The position numbers were made by a program, and so were the translations under genes. DNA of 19,524 nt from NCBI GenBank assembly GCA_964590225.1, contig CAZPWS010000056.1:1-19524 (forward strand), given 5' to 3'. The stretch is from JAEUSG01 sp964590225 (GTDB taxonomy: Bacteria; Fibrobacterota; OXYB2-FULL-49-7; JAEUSG01). Shown one piece after another: positions 1-7,863 of this stretch. How positions within the stretch are numbered: the first letter of the stretch is position 1; every line of letters starts with the position of its first letter. The notes below the pieces were generated by a model. The model did not search any database and had not been told where the DNA came from. It worked only from the letters and a program-made list of their open reading frames with translations.

Positions 1-2457
1 TATCACAGCATCTACAATATAAATTCCGGAAGCACAAGCTATATTATTAGCATCTTTACCATCCCAATTCACTGAAACGCTATTGTTCAACTTTGGAAGA
101 TAATATTTTTTAATAATATCGCCTTTAATATTATAAATGGAAATACACAGTATGCCTTTTTTTTGATGAGATATATGTATTCTGGTAGCAGGATTGGATG
201 GGTTTGGATAAATATTAAAACAATTTGCATCATCATGAAACTCTTGATTGCTTTCAATCACTGATTCGTTATTAGTAAAGACAAAAAGCTCAGGCTTACT
301 ATATGCGGCTGTATCGATAGAATCATGTATGCGCACGCGCCAAAGATAAGGTGTTTGGTCCTGAAATTCCCCATGCGTATCAACCTGTGACAATTTCAAC
401 TCGAATCCTTGAACTGCTCTTATTGAAAATATGGAGCTGTCTGGATTAATTGCTTTAGAGAAAGTAATATCAAATTTTGTTGAGTCTAAGCTGTAATCAG
501 GATCAGATAATAGCCAGATAAACAATGAATCATACGAGACAAAGCCCCCCTCTATTGGTTTAACTATTTGCGGCTTTATTTCAATGTTATTTATGCATAT
601 ATGCCATTTCCGTTCAAAAAATTCAACGCCATCAAACAGTATCAACTTTATCTCTTTTACCCTCGGAGAAGCGTAAGAGGTATTAATTACAATTGCTGAG
701 TCAGTAGCAATTAGAACACCTTCATCATACCATTGATAACTTATTGCTCTCCATTCATCTTTACTATTTGCAGACACCATAAACGAAATAGCCTCTCCTT
801 CAGCAATGCAAAGGCTATCCTGTGCAGGATGTATTCTAGAAATGACAATATGTGCTTCTCTTGATAGAACTTTAATTACAGATGACTGGAATGACACCCC
901 TCCTTTGTCATCAGTTGCAGAAATAAGTAAACTACATACACTAACATCAATTGAGTCTGGTTGAAAAAACAATGTATCATTGCGTATAAACATATTTTTT
1001 GATCCTTTCTCCAACTTTAAAGTTACTACATCAGAATCAGGATCTATTACACTAATAGGATATGTATATAAATGCGATTCTATCGCAACGGTATCCGGTA
1101 TTGAAATAAACACCGGCTTATAATTATGGTTAAAGTTTGAAATTTTGAATTCATCAATATCGCTATGTAAAAAGGTATTATGCCTCTCTCCGTTATCGTT
1201 TCCAATACATGTAAAATAATGTTTAGGGAATTTAATCATTATATTTACAGTATCAGATGCTATACATGAATCATTTAAGAATATTTTCCTTCGCCCTAAT
1301 CTATATTCAACTTTAAGCTTATACCAACTATGCTCTAGTCCTATCGGGATTGGCGCTTTGATTATAGCCTTAGATAACTCCGGTATAGCATAAGGACCAT
1401 ATGTAAAGAAAGCAAAATTTCTTTTGTAATCACGACATATATCAACTCCAATCGATAGACTATCATCGTTCATGATTCTGAATAATATTCTTCCCGTGTC
1501 TGTTGAAAAAGATGGGGTACGCAGTATTGCTTCAATCGAAAAATTATTAGATGTTTCCAGCTCTGAGATATTCGAGATATCCATTTTTGTAAGTGAATTC
1601 CTAAATTTATAAAAAGTCTTTCCATTCTCCGTAACACAAGTAACATTCCCTGAAACAACACCGTGATTCTCATTGTCCGACTCATCAAGAGCCAGTCCAC
1701 CTTCAAGCGAATTAAATCTCCATAATCCGACAGTATATTTATCTTTCGGAAGGACAAAATTATGATATGGTAGGCGAGTAGTCTTGCTAACCACCACTTC
1801 TTTTATTTCGCCATCAAAAAAAGCACTTCTTGTTTCGGCCGGCCTGCAGCCAACATAAAACGAGCTATCGATAAGCCTGAGTGAATCAGAATAAAATTGT
1901 TGAGCATTCATATAGCCATTTACAAATATTGTCAGATGCTTTTTATCGTATTGCAATGCAATGTCATACCATGAATTTATCTCAAGCGGTGTTGACGAAA
2001 CAAGAATACAGGGACTATCCTTTCCTCCGAGCATACAAAAAAGAAAACCCTTGCCATCTATTAATTTTATACCCAATTCGTAACCATATTCTGTTGTGCC
2101 ACTACCATCCCTATATCCAAAAATTACTGCTTCTGATTCGCTTGCAGATGGTAATTGAGTAATTTTTATCCTTGTTTGAATAGTAAAAGAATCCGTAGCA
2201 AGCAAAGAATCGATAGATGGAAAAACCGCATAGGTTCCGCTGCCGGATGAAAAGAGCATTGAAGAATCGGTAAAGGATGAATTAAAAACAGTACCATGAA
2301 GAGCATTGCCTGAGAGATCGGACACCGTAAAGGTTGAAGAATTAAAACTCCAGTACGAGATGGTATTTTCGTCGGAATTGTAGAAGGATGGATACACATA
2401 TGAGTAAAAAAACAAAAGCACCATTACAGCCACTATTTCGGAATTTTTTTTTAACAT
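1..2457 (-). CDS. Large secreted two-LamG protein with type IX sorting domain (3' end beyond window)
   Basis: An open frame of 819 codons runs from ATG at 2457 to base 1 with no stop, so the last few residues lie outside the window. GGGGG at 2463-2467 sits 5 nt before the ATG and supports this start. Residues 1-23 form a signal peptide (KK followed by a hydrophobic core). Reading the translation, two concanavalin-like LamG domains lie at about 31-228 (opening ISYWSFNSS) and 243-440 (opening VGLWRFNS, closing with DIDEFKIS). They are followed by a cadherin-like domain (448-530), an Ig/PKD-like domain (536-622) and an FnIII-like domain (628-727). The C-terminus from about 745 (FNIYPNPSNPATRI, then NWDGKDANN and ASGIYIV) matches the type A / FlgD-like sorting domain of type IX secretion. 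Family knowledge predicts export across the outer membrane and surface attachment or release; ligand binding by the LamG domains is inference. It is last in a long same-strand gene run, 105 bp after the FnIII-LamG gene. Confidence 0.88.
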   Translation of the reverse strand, partial: MLKKNSEIVAVMVLLFFYSYVYPSFYNSDENTISYWSFNSSTFTVSDLSGNALHGTVFNSSFTDSSMLFSSGSGTYAVFPSIDSLLATDSFTIQTRIKITQLPSASESEAVIFGYRDGSGTTEYGYELGIKLIDGKGFLFCMLGGKDSPCILVSSTPLEINSWYDIALQYDKKHLTIFVNGYMNAQQFYSDSLRLIDSSFYVGCRPAETRSAFFDGEIKEVVVSKTTRLPYHNFVLPKDKYTVGLWRFNSLEGGLALDESDNENHGVVSGNVTCVTENGKTFYKFRNSLTKMDISNISELETSNNFSIEAILRTPSFSTDTGRILFRIMNDDSLSIGVDICRDYKRNFAFFTYGPYAIPELSKAIIKAPIPIGLEHSWYKLKVEYRLGRRKIFLNDSCIASDTVNIMIKFPKHYFTCIGNDNGERHNTFLHSDIDEFKISNFNHNYKPVFISIPDTVAIESHLYTYPISVIDPDSDVVTLKLEKGSKNMFIRNDTLFFQPDSIDVSVCSLLISATDDKGGVSFQSSVIKVLSREAHIVISRIHPAQDSLCIAEGEAISFMVSANSKDEWRAISYQWYDEGVLIATDSAIVINTSYASPRVKEIKLILFDGVEFFERKWHICINNIEIKPQIVKPIEGGFVSYDSLFIWLLSDPDYSLDSTKFDITFSKAINPDSSIFSIRAVQGFELKLSQVDTHGEFQDQTPYLWRVRIHDSIDTAAYSKPELFVFTNNESVIESNQEFHDDANCFNIYPNPSNPATRIHISHQKKGILCISIYNIKGDIIKKYYLPKLNNSVSVNWDGKDANNIACASGIYIVDAVI

Positions 2458-2562
2458 TTATTCCCCCAAATAAGCGAATTAATATAATCTAACCTTGAGA
2501 CCGGCCACGACTGAAACAAGACAGAGTAAGACCTTTTAAAATATCAGCATTATCCAAAAAAA

Positions 2563-4161
2563 TCATGGTGCCATTCGATTGGCAAAAAAATTAAATGGTT
2601 TCGACATAGTAACCACTTCATCAATTAAACCACTAAAACACTTATACTGTAAAAAGCCTGTTTCTGGAAACCTTGCGGCACCAATAATGAGCGAATCCTG
2701 ACGGGTTTCAATATTACAAGGGGCTTCCTGAAAGAGCGCTTTTAGCGAGTCATTAATAAAAATTGCGCTTTTCCCGTTGTTGCGTACAAAAACGAGATGT
2801 GACCAGACATTTTGCAAAAAGACATGATCAACAAATATAGAACGATAACCATTATTCCGATCTTTAAATTCAGCGACAACTTTACCCTGATAGCAAAAAA
2901 TTCTGAATGGTCCGGGCAAGGCTTGCAGCAGACCATACCGTTCGGAAGGTAACATGCTAATGTGCGGCTTTATCCACATATCAACTACAATAGAGGAGTC
3001 GGGATAGTTAATTGTGCCTTCGGCAATCGCAATTTTATTGTTAGCGGTTTCGACTGCCTGTCCAAAGCGTCCTGATTGTCTGGTGCTGCCATGCAATCGC
3101 ACTATTGTACTACCTGTTTCTTCGGGAATAGAATCAGAGAACTGACTATCAAATTTACAAAAAAATAGGGTTGTTGAGTCTTTTTGATACGGTATTGAGG
3201 AGCCAAACCAAAGCGAAGCTTCGTTGGATGGGGAAGAGCAGATTTCATTTGAGAAAGCGATTATCCTGTATAAGTATTTAGTGTAGGGAGTAATCGCCTT
3301 ATCGTTAAAAGTTGTGCTGCCGTTTTTAAGGCTCGCTATTTTTGACCAAACTGAATCGTTAGAGGTCCATCTTTCAACTCGAATGCTATCTGTTGTGTTA
3401 GATGTTCCTATCCAAATACCAAGTACGCCAACGCTGTCCATGGTAATAAGCGAAAGATTACTTGGCGGCACAAGTGGTGAAATCCATATTCTTGACTGTG
3501 GCGATCTGTTAAGCGAGTCAAAAAACGCGACGGCATAATAATGGTTTCTCCGTTCGTTCATTGTGTCAATAAAAAAATTAGTAGAAGCATGAATGATTTT
3601 GTGCAGATTAAGAGAATCTTCGCGAAAGCCTCTTAACAATATAAGCTCTCTGCCAGCTGAGTCCGCTGCCCATTCCAGCGCAACCGCAGATTCATCAGTT
3701 CTATAAATCTTAAGACCAATCGGCGCAGAAAAAGTGGGGATAATTGGAATATCAAGTGGAGTTCGATAATGTGTTCGGACACGAACAGCTTTTTCCATTA
3801 ACAGAGTATCGCCAAGGATATTTGTGACACCAAGCTTATAGTAATACTCTGTAAATGGCCTACACGAAGTATCTGTCCACTCAACAGAATCCGCCTTAAG
3901 CGAAGCAACCAGACTATAATGCAGCGAATCGTTGCCTCTGTATATTAAGTAGGAGATCTCTCTGTTATTCGGATCGCTCCACGACAAGGAAACAGAGTTG
4001 GTGGTTACGGCGGTCAAACTTAACAGCGAAGGAATTGTGAAAGGTATGTATTTGGAACTTTGTGGATCGTAGATATTATCCCGCTTATGAACGCAAATTA
4101 TAAAGCACAACGCAAAGCTGATTAGCGTAATTATTTTAGTTGTTTTTGTAACGACGGACAT
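2563..4161 (-). CDS. Probable lipoprotein with three FnIII domains and a LamG domain
   Basis: I chose the ATG at 4161 (532 residues). It puts a hydrophobic export segment at the N-terminus (residues 9-22), ending at Cys23 and followed by VHKRDNIYDPQSSKY. A short charged DN-YDP stretch after a cysteine is typical of lipoproteins in this kind of organism, but F-I-I-C is not a canonical lipobox, so lipidation is uncertain. An upstream in-frame ATG at 4230 would add 23 residues that spoil the signal. FnIII-like repeats lie at about 45-130, 145-230 and 232-320; a LamG/concanavalin-like domain at about 328-520 ends with FSGLIDEVV. There is no type IX sorting domain, which fits membrane anchoring. 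The start lies 26 bp inside trpF, so translation is probably coupled. The likely role is surface carbohydrate or protein binding. No catalytic domain is visible. Confidence 0.82.
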   Translation of the reverse strand: MSVVTKTTKIITLISFALCFIICVHKRDNIYDPQSSKYIPFTIPSLLSLTAVTTNSVSLSWSDPNNREISYLIYRGNDSLHYSLVASLKADSVEWTDTSCRPFTEYYYKLGVTNILGDTLLMEKAVRVRTHYRTPLDIPIIPTFSAPIGLKIYRTDESAVALEWAADSAGRELILLRGFREDSLNLHKIIHASTNFFIDTMNERRNHYYAVAFFDSLNRSPQSRIWISPLVPPSNLSLITMDSVGVLGIWIGTSNTTDSIRVERWTSNDSVWSKIASLKNGSTTFNDKAITPYTKYLYRIIAFSNEICSSPSNEASLWFGSSIPYQKDSTTLFFCKFDSQFSDSIPEETGSTIVRLHGSTRQSGRFGQAVETANNKIAIAEGTINYPDSSIVVDMWIKPHISMLPSERYGLLQALPGPFRIFCYQGKVVAEFKDRNNGYRSIFVDHVFLQNVWSHLVFVRNNGKSAIFINDSLKALFQEAPCNIETRQDSLIIGAARFPETGFLQYKCFSGLIDEVVTMSKPFNFFANRMAP

Positions 4162-4765
4162 TTTCCAGTAGCGTTCTAAGTTTGTTCCTGTTTTTTTCGC
4201 CTGGCAGTATCTCGACTCCACTATTAACATCTATTCCGTATGGTTCCGCTTCGCTTATAGCGGTTATTACATTGAACGGATTAATTCCGCCGGCAAGTAT
4301 AATCCGTCCATATTGCCTTGCTTCTTTTGCAAGACGCCAATCGAACGACTGACCGGTTCCACCCACCAGTTCTGGAGAATGCTTATCAAGTAAAAAAGCG
4401 GAAACATTGGAATTATGGTATTTTGCAAGTTTCGAAAATGAAAAGTGATCGTCTATTCCAAAAGCCTTTATAACACGAACTGGCACCCTGTTACAGAATT
4501 CCGGCTCTTCTTCGCCATGAAGCTGAACTGTAGATATTTTGGTGATATTGCAGATTTCGGTGATTTTATCGATGGTTTCGTTTACAAAAACACCTACTGT
4601 GTTAACAAATGGTGGAAGCTGCGCAATAATATCCTTAACCTTTTCAGGAGCAATATATCTTGGGCTCTTGGGATAGAAGATGAATCCAATCGCGTCATAA
4701 CCGAGACTTGCAGCATATCTCGCATCCTCTGCTTTTGTGATTCCACAAACCTTAATAGCAATCAC
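4136..4765 (-). CDS. trpF: Phosphoribosylanthranilate isomerase
   Basis: TrpF catalyses the Amadori rearrangement of N-(5'-phosphoribosyl)anthranilate to CdRP in tryptophan synthesis, in the cytoplasm. The 209-residue length fits a single-domain TIM barrel. Family motifs are in order: KVCGIT with catalytic Cys7, FYPKSPRYI (30-38), QLHG (81-84), LLDKHS with general-acid Asp127, the phosphate-binding loop GGTG (135-138), LAGG (157-160) and GIDVNSGVE (177-185). Nothing essential is missing. The start is GTG at 4763-4765. It directly follows, in the same frame, the TAG stop of the upstream gene, whose last codons hold GAGGAG 12 nt before the GTG. The 3' end overlaps the next gene by 26 bp. Its position is odd: no other trp gene is present, and it lies between genes for a secreted protein and a lipoprotein. 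Confidence 0.96.
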   Translation of the reverse strand: MIAIKVCGITKAEDARYAASLGYDAIGFIFYPKSPRYIAPEKVKDIIAQLPPFVNTVGVFVNETIDKITEICNITKISTVQLHGEEEPEFCNRVPVRVIKAFGIDDHFSFSKLAKYHNSNVSAFLLDKHSPELVGGTGQSFDWRLAKEARQYGRIILAGGINPFNVITAISEAEPYGIDVNSGVEILPGEKNRNKLRTLLENVRRYKNN

Positions 4766-5743
4766 CTATTTATGTTTCTCCTCAAGTTCTTTAATCCGCT
4801 TCTCCTGATCGATAAGATAGAGGGTCATCTCTTCAATTTTTTTTAACAACCGGAGATTCATATCAACCACATCGAGCCCTTTATCGTTAATCTCTTTCGC
4901 GGAAGGGATATCGGGAAGATGCGAGTTTGCATTAATATAATTTTCTACGAGCGACAAGGGAGAGAGTTCATAACTTTTCTGAAAAACATAATCTGGTACA
5001 TTAAGGGTTACTCCGCTTGCTTTGAATGACAATGCATTGACGGTTCCTGCGACACTCATGCAATCTATTCCAGGCCGTATGGTTACAAGTGACTTGACTT
5101 CCGCCGTGCCGGAAGCGTTTGACATATCAATTGAGAGAACGCCATTGGCACCGGCATTAATACGGGCCCTACAAATAACAGTATCTGCAAGTATGCCATT
5201 AAGTGATAATGATGTATTGTCACTGTTTGATATTGCTATACTTTTTGTAACTGACAATTTGCACGCAGTTGCAAGGCTGGAATCGTCAATGGATAGCCAT
5301 TTATTATTACTCAGGTGTTTTGCGGTATCGGCTATTAAACTTTTTCCGGAATTATCGGCAAAGGCTGCTTTTTTGGCAGAATCGGCAAAAAGTGACCGAA
5401 TTGTGTAGGCATTAAAACCGACTCGACTTCTGGAAACTTTTTGCCTTCCCTTTTGAGTAAACTCCCAGAAGAGAGAATCGGCGTTAAGAAAAAGAGTACT
5501 TGGAAATGGGTTGATAGAGCCCAGCATTACCGAGAATGTTCCATTTTTTGTGGATACAAAATGGGTTTCCTGCCATAATGGAATAATGGAAGATGGCGAA
5601 TCGTGCAATGCTGCCCGTAATGAGTCGTTGACAGATAGCGGCTTACCTGTTGAATCGGTAAAGATTCCCTGATAAAAGATAACTGTTGAACCGAAAGAAG
5701 AGAAAATCAGGAACAAAACAAAGGCCATCGAAAAAAGATGCAT
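4766..5743 (-). CDS. Secreted protein with phage-tail-fibre-like C-terminal tail
   Basis: This 325-residue protein starts at ATG 5743, with GAGGAG 8 nt upstream. Residues 1-19 are a signal peptide (hydrophobic core MAFVLFLIFSSFGS). The middle has alanine/aspartate-rich repeats of the ADSAKKA type (about 119-143), then a serine/threonine-rich beta-like segment. The last 75 residues (PDYVFQKSYELSPL, HLPDIPSAKEI, then a leucine-rich heptad helix from 292 to 323) match a tail common in Bacteroidetes-like secreted proteins, often found next to peptidase S74 / endosialidase-chaperone-type fibre proteins. The terminal helix is probably a trimerising coiled coil. No catalytic Ser-Lys S74 dyad could be assigned, so self-cleavage is not claimed. 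It abuts trpF in the same frame and lies 85 bp after the anti-sigma gene. A structural or adhesin role at the cell surface is inference. Confidence 0.78.
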   Translation of the reverse strand: MHLFSMAFVLFLIFSSFGSTVIFYQGIFTDSTGKPLSVNDSLRAALHDSPSSIIPLWQETHFVSTKNGTFSVMLGSINPFPSTLFLNADSLFWEFTQKGRQKVSRSRVGFNAYTIRSLFADSAKKAAFADNSGKSLIADTAKHLSNNKWLSIDDSSLATACKLSVTKSIAISNSDNTSLSLNGILADTVICRARINAGANGVLSIDMSNASGTAEVKSLVTIRPGIDCMSVAGTVNALSFKASGVTLNVPDYVFQKSYELSPLSLVENYINANSHLPDIPSAKEINDKGLDVVDMNLRLLKKIEEMTLYLIDQEKRIKELEEKHK

Positions 5744-5751
5744 ATAATGAA

Positions 5752-5757
5752 CTCCTC
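5752..5757 (-). promoter_or_regulatory. Shine-Dalgarno GAGGAG for the fibre-tail protein
   Basis: The minus-strand GAGGAG lies 8 nt before ATG 5743. It is one of the clearest ribosome-binding sites in the window, and it suggests that this gene is translated independently of the anti-sigma gene upstream. Confidence 0.75.
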
Positions 5758-5780
5758 ATGGATTAGTTTAGTCGAATTAG

Positions 5781-5828
5781 ACCAGAATTATATGAAGAGT
5801 ATCCCAAATATATTACTGGTAAGGGATA
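5781..5828 (-). repeat. Interleaved inverted repeats after the anti-sigma stop codon
   Basis: Two inverted repeats interlock on the transcript. TATCCC (5823-5828, directly after the TAA) pairs with GGGATA (5800-5805). ACCAGTAATATAT (5808-5820) pairs with ATATAATTCTGGT (5781-5793) at 11 of 13 positions. The order A-B-A'-B' is that of an H-type pseudoknot. No T-run follows, so it is not a standard terminator. It occupies most of the 85-bp gap and ends about 24 nt before the GAGGAG of the next gene, so effects on mRNA stability or translation are possible but unproven. Confidence 0.4.
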
Positions 5829-7295
5829 TTAACGGGAGAGCGCCGCTTCAGCTTCTCGAATCCAGCGACCGGAAGGGTATTTTCGTGCATATTCTAACAT
5901 ACAGGAGCTACCTACGGAGGTGTCTCCAGCGAGTATTGCCGACTTTGCCCTCCAGTAAATAGCGTCTTCTGTCCGGTTATCCCTGGGCCAGAGCGTATAA
6001 AATTTTTCGTATAAATTAGCGGCAAGAAGATAGTTTCCCGACTCTCTTAATTTCGTTGCGTTCTCGTACGCAGAACGCCGGGCATAAGGATGATCAGAAT
6101 ATTTCGATATAAATCTGATAGTATTATCGTAAACTTTGGAGGCATCTATGCCGCTCACCTTTACAAGTTCAAGCATCGATTCTTCTTCAAATAGGCCGTT
6201 CGGGTAAAGCTTAATGTAGTTCTCCAGCGCCTGTAAACCGGCGTCTTTCTCATTAAGATGCTTTATTAGCAACATAGCTGATTCGAAACGGGCAATTTCT
6301 TCGATACTATTGCGAAGATCGGCTTCTATTATTCTGCCATAAACAGCATTGGCTTCACCAAATGAGCGATTATTAACAAGGGCTGCTGCTTCGTTTAGAA
6401 GAATACCCCAATTACTTGACGGGGCTTCTTCGATTTTATTTATAACAGCCTCCGCAACAATTAGTTTTTTGTATTCGGTTAATCCAGCAGTATCATGGCT
6501 TGATATTTTCGAAACATTAATTCTTAAAGAATCAATTTTTACAACTTCCTCTTTATTTAGTAAAATATGTCGTTGCAGCGTTTTATATTTAACCGATACT
6601 TTTCCTTGTAGAACCGTAACTTTTGTTGTCCCCCGTTCAACCCATACATCAAAAACAGTCCCAATCACACTTATTTCTGCATCAGGTGTTTCAACCTTGA
6701 AAGTTGTGTAGTGATTAGGTTCTACAGAGAAAAGGGCGGAACCGGAGTCGAGAGCGGCTATTGCAACATCATCGCTTTTGGTAATGACTCGTAGAAGAGC
6801 AGAGCCGGAAGGTACGGCTATCGTACTCTTGCCAAACTTAGTTACCTTTGGGGATGGCTTTTCACGGACGGTAACGCACGCAACTGTATCAGTATTATTA
6901 TTTTGCTCGAGTGTTACACTGTTTATTGCTATCTCGTTTTTAACAGAGGGAAAAACAAAACTCCTGAACATATTAAATGCAAGCACGACCAAGACAACTG
7001 CTGCGGCAGACAGAATAATTTTATTAAGTGTTATGAATGGAAGAATTTTTTTTTGTTTGAGTACTTCGTCCTGAGCAGCAATAAACGCCATTTTTTTCAA
7101 ATTCTCCTCAGGAATTACTCTCTCTTTAGGGTTTGGTGCTGCTTCGATCATCGCTATCTCGAAGTCAATAGTGGAGTCAAACAGAGCACGGCACTCCGCG
7201 CATTCTTTTAAATGACTATTAAAGGAATTCACCTCCTCCGCAGAGAAACCGCCGTTTAAATAGCTGAGAAGATCTTCGATGGCGTAGTGTTTCAT
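5829..7295 (-). CDS. Membrane anti-sigma factor: zinc finger, FecR domain, TPR repeats
   Basis: This 488-residue protein starts with ATG at 7295, overlapping the sigma-factor stop (ATGA), as usual for a sigma/anti-sigma pair. Residues 1-45 form a ZAS-type zinc-finger anti-sigma domain with H28-x3-C32-x2-C35. One transmembrane helix lies at about 92-110. A FecR-like domain follows at about 150-240 (VPSGSALL, ETPDAEISVIGTVFDV, TVLQGKVSV). The rest (about 295-485) is helical TPR-like repeats resembling BamD/CpoB-type periplasmic proteins (PNGLFEEESML, HPYARRSAY, YPSGRWIREAE). The inferred topology is ZAS inside, with FecR and TPR in the periplasm. The likely role is to hold the adjacent ECF sigma factor inactive and release it on an envelope signal. 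The three-part fusion is longer than usual FecR anti-sigma proteins, which end after the FecR/secretin-like part. Confidence 0.88.
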   Translation of the reverse strand: MKHYAIEDLLSYLNGGFSAEEVNSFNSHLKECAECRALFDSTIDFEIAMIEAAPNPKERVIPEENLKKMAFIAAQDEVLKQKKILPFITLNKIILSAAAVVLVVLAFNMFRSFVFPSVKNEIAINSVTLEQNNNTDTVACVTVREKPSPKVTKFGKSTIAVPSGSALLRVITKSDDVAIAALDSGSALFSVEPNHYTTFKVETPDAEISVIGTVFDVWVERGTTKVTVLQGKVSVKYKTLQRHILLNKEEVVKIDSLRINVSKISSHDTAGLTEYKKLIVAEAVINKIEEAPSSNWGILLNEAAALVNNRSFGEANAVYGRIIEADLRNSIEEIARFESAMLLIKHLNEKDAGLQALENYIKLYPNGLFEEESMLELVKVSGIDASKVYDNTIRFISKYSDHPYARRSAYENATKLRESGNYLLAANLYEKFYTLWPRDNRTEDAIYWRAKSAILAGDTSVGSSCMLEYARKYPSGRWIREAEAALSR

Positions 7296-7837
7296 TTATG
7301 CCTCTTTCGGTATCTGTCTCGTACAATATCTCTTGCCCGCGCTATTCTCGAATTAACTGTGCCAAGGGGAAGGCTATGTTTCTTAGAAATTTCTTCAAGC
7401 TTTAGCCCCTCATAATAAAAAGATATAAATACTCCCTTATATTCTTCTGAAAGTTCGTTTATGCAATCACGCAAAATAGCACCTGTTTCTCTGTTTACAA
7501 GAAGGGCTTCTGCTGTAGGCTCAAAATCCTGCAGCGAATTATCGAGTTCTTCCACGGGAATGATGGATGGAGAACTTTGTTTTGTTTTTATGTACCTATA
7601 CCCTTCGTTGAGAGCTATTCTATATAACCAAGAAGAAAGCTTGCACTCTCCTTTGAAGTTTCGCAACCCTCTGCTTGCCCGTATAAGAACTTCCTGCATT
7701 ATGTCGGGAACCAACTCCCTGTTATTGACTACCCTGATTATTGCTGACTCAATAAAACGCTGATTTTGTTCTATTAACAACGCAAAGGCGCGACAATCTC
7801 CACATCTATATTTTTCAATGAGCTCGTTTTCGTCCAC
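7292..7837 (-). CDS. ECF-family RNA polymerase sigma factor
   Basis: This 181-residue protein has the two-domain layout of group IV sigma factors. Region 2 lies at about 10-85, with the core-binding stretch ELVPDIMQEVLIRA (41-54) and the DNA-melting part FKGECKLSSWLYRIALN (61-77). After a 40-residue linker, region 4 lies at 120-175 with helix-turn-helix LKLEEISKKHSLPLGTVNSR (145-164). The start is GTG at 7835-7837. A TAG directly upstream in the same frame rules out a longer form, and the Shine-Dalgarno is poor. It lies 26 bp after the PEGA gene and overlaps the anti-sigma start by 4 bp, so the two are almost certainly co-translated. Regulation by the downstream zinc-finger/FecR protein is inferred from this pairing. 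The regulon cannot be read from the window. Confidence 0.95.
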   Translation of the reverse strand: MDENELIEKYRCGDCRAFALLIEQNQRFIESAIIRVVNNRELVPDIMQEVLIRASRGLRNFKGECKLSSWLYRIALNEGYRYIKTKQSSPSIIPVEELDNSLQDFEPTAEALLVNRETGAILRDCINELSEEYKGVFISFYYEGLKLEEISKKHSLPLGTVNSRIARARDIVRDRYRKRHK

Positions 7838-7850
7838 CTACTTAGACCCT

Positions 7851-7860
7851 TAAGCGCTTA
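7851..7860. repeat. Perfect 10-bp palindrome in the PEGA-sigma gap
   Basis: TAAGCGCTTA is a perfect palindrome within the 26 bp between the PEGA stop and the sigma-factor GTG. It could be an operator half or a small RNA hairpin near the ribosome-binding region. It does not recur elsewhere that I noticed, and 10-bp palindromes arise by chance. Confidence 0.25.
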
Positions 7861-7863
7861 GAT

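Noticed and set aside
2166..2399. A 77-codon minus-strand frame near the start of the two-LamG protein, suggesting a broken gene
   Set aside because: It lies in a different frame from the uninterrupted 819-codon frame that begins at 2457, so no frameshift or pseudogene is needed.
2458..2562. A promoter in the 105-bp gap before the two-LamG gene
   Set aside because: There are AT-rich -10-like words (TTATAT, GATTAT) but no matching -35 at suitable spacing, so I do not call one.
4445..4846. A 133-codon plus-strand frame opposite trpF and the fibre-tail gene
   Set aside because: It is antisense to strongly recognised coding sequence, has no domain-like features, and its composition is explained by the opposite strand.
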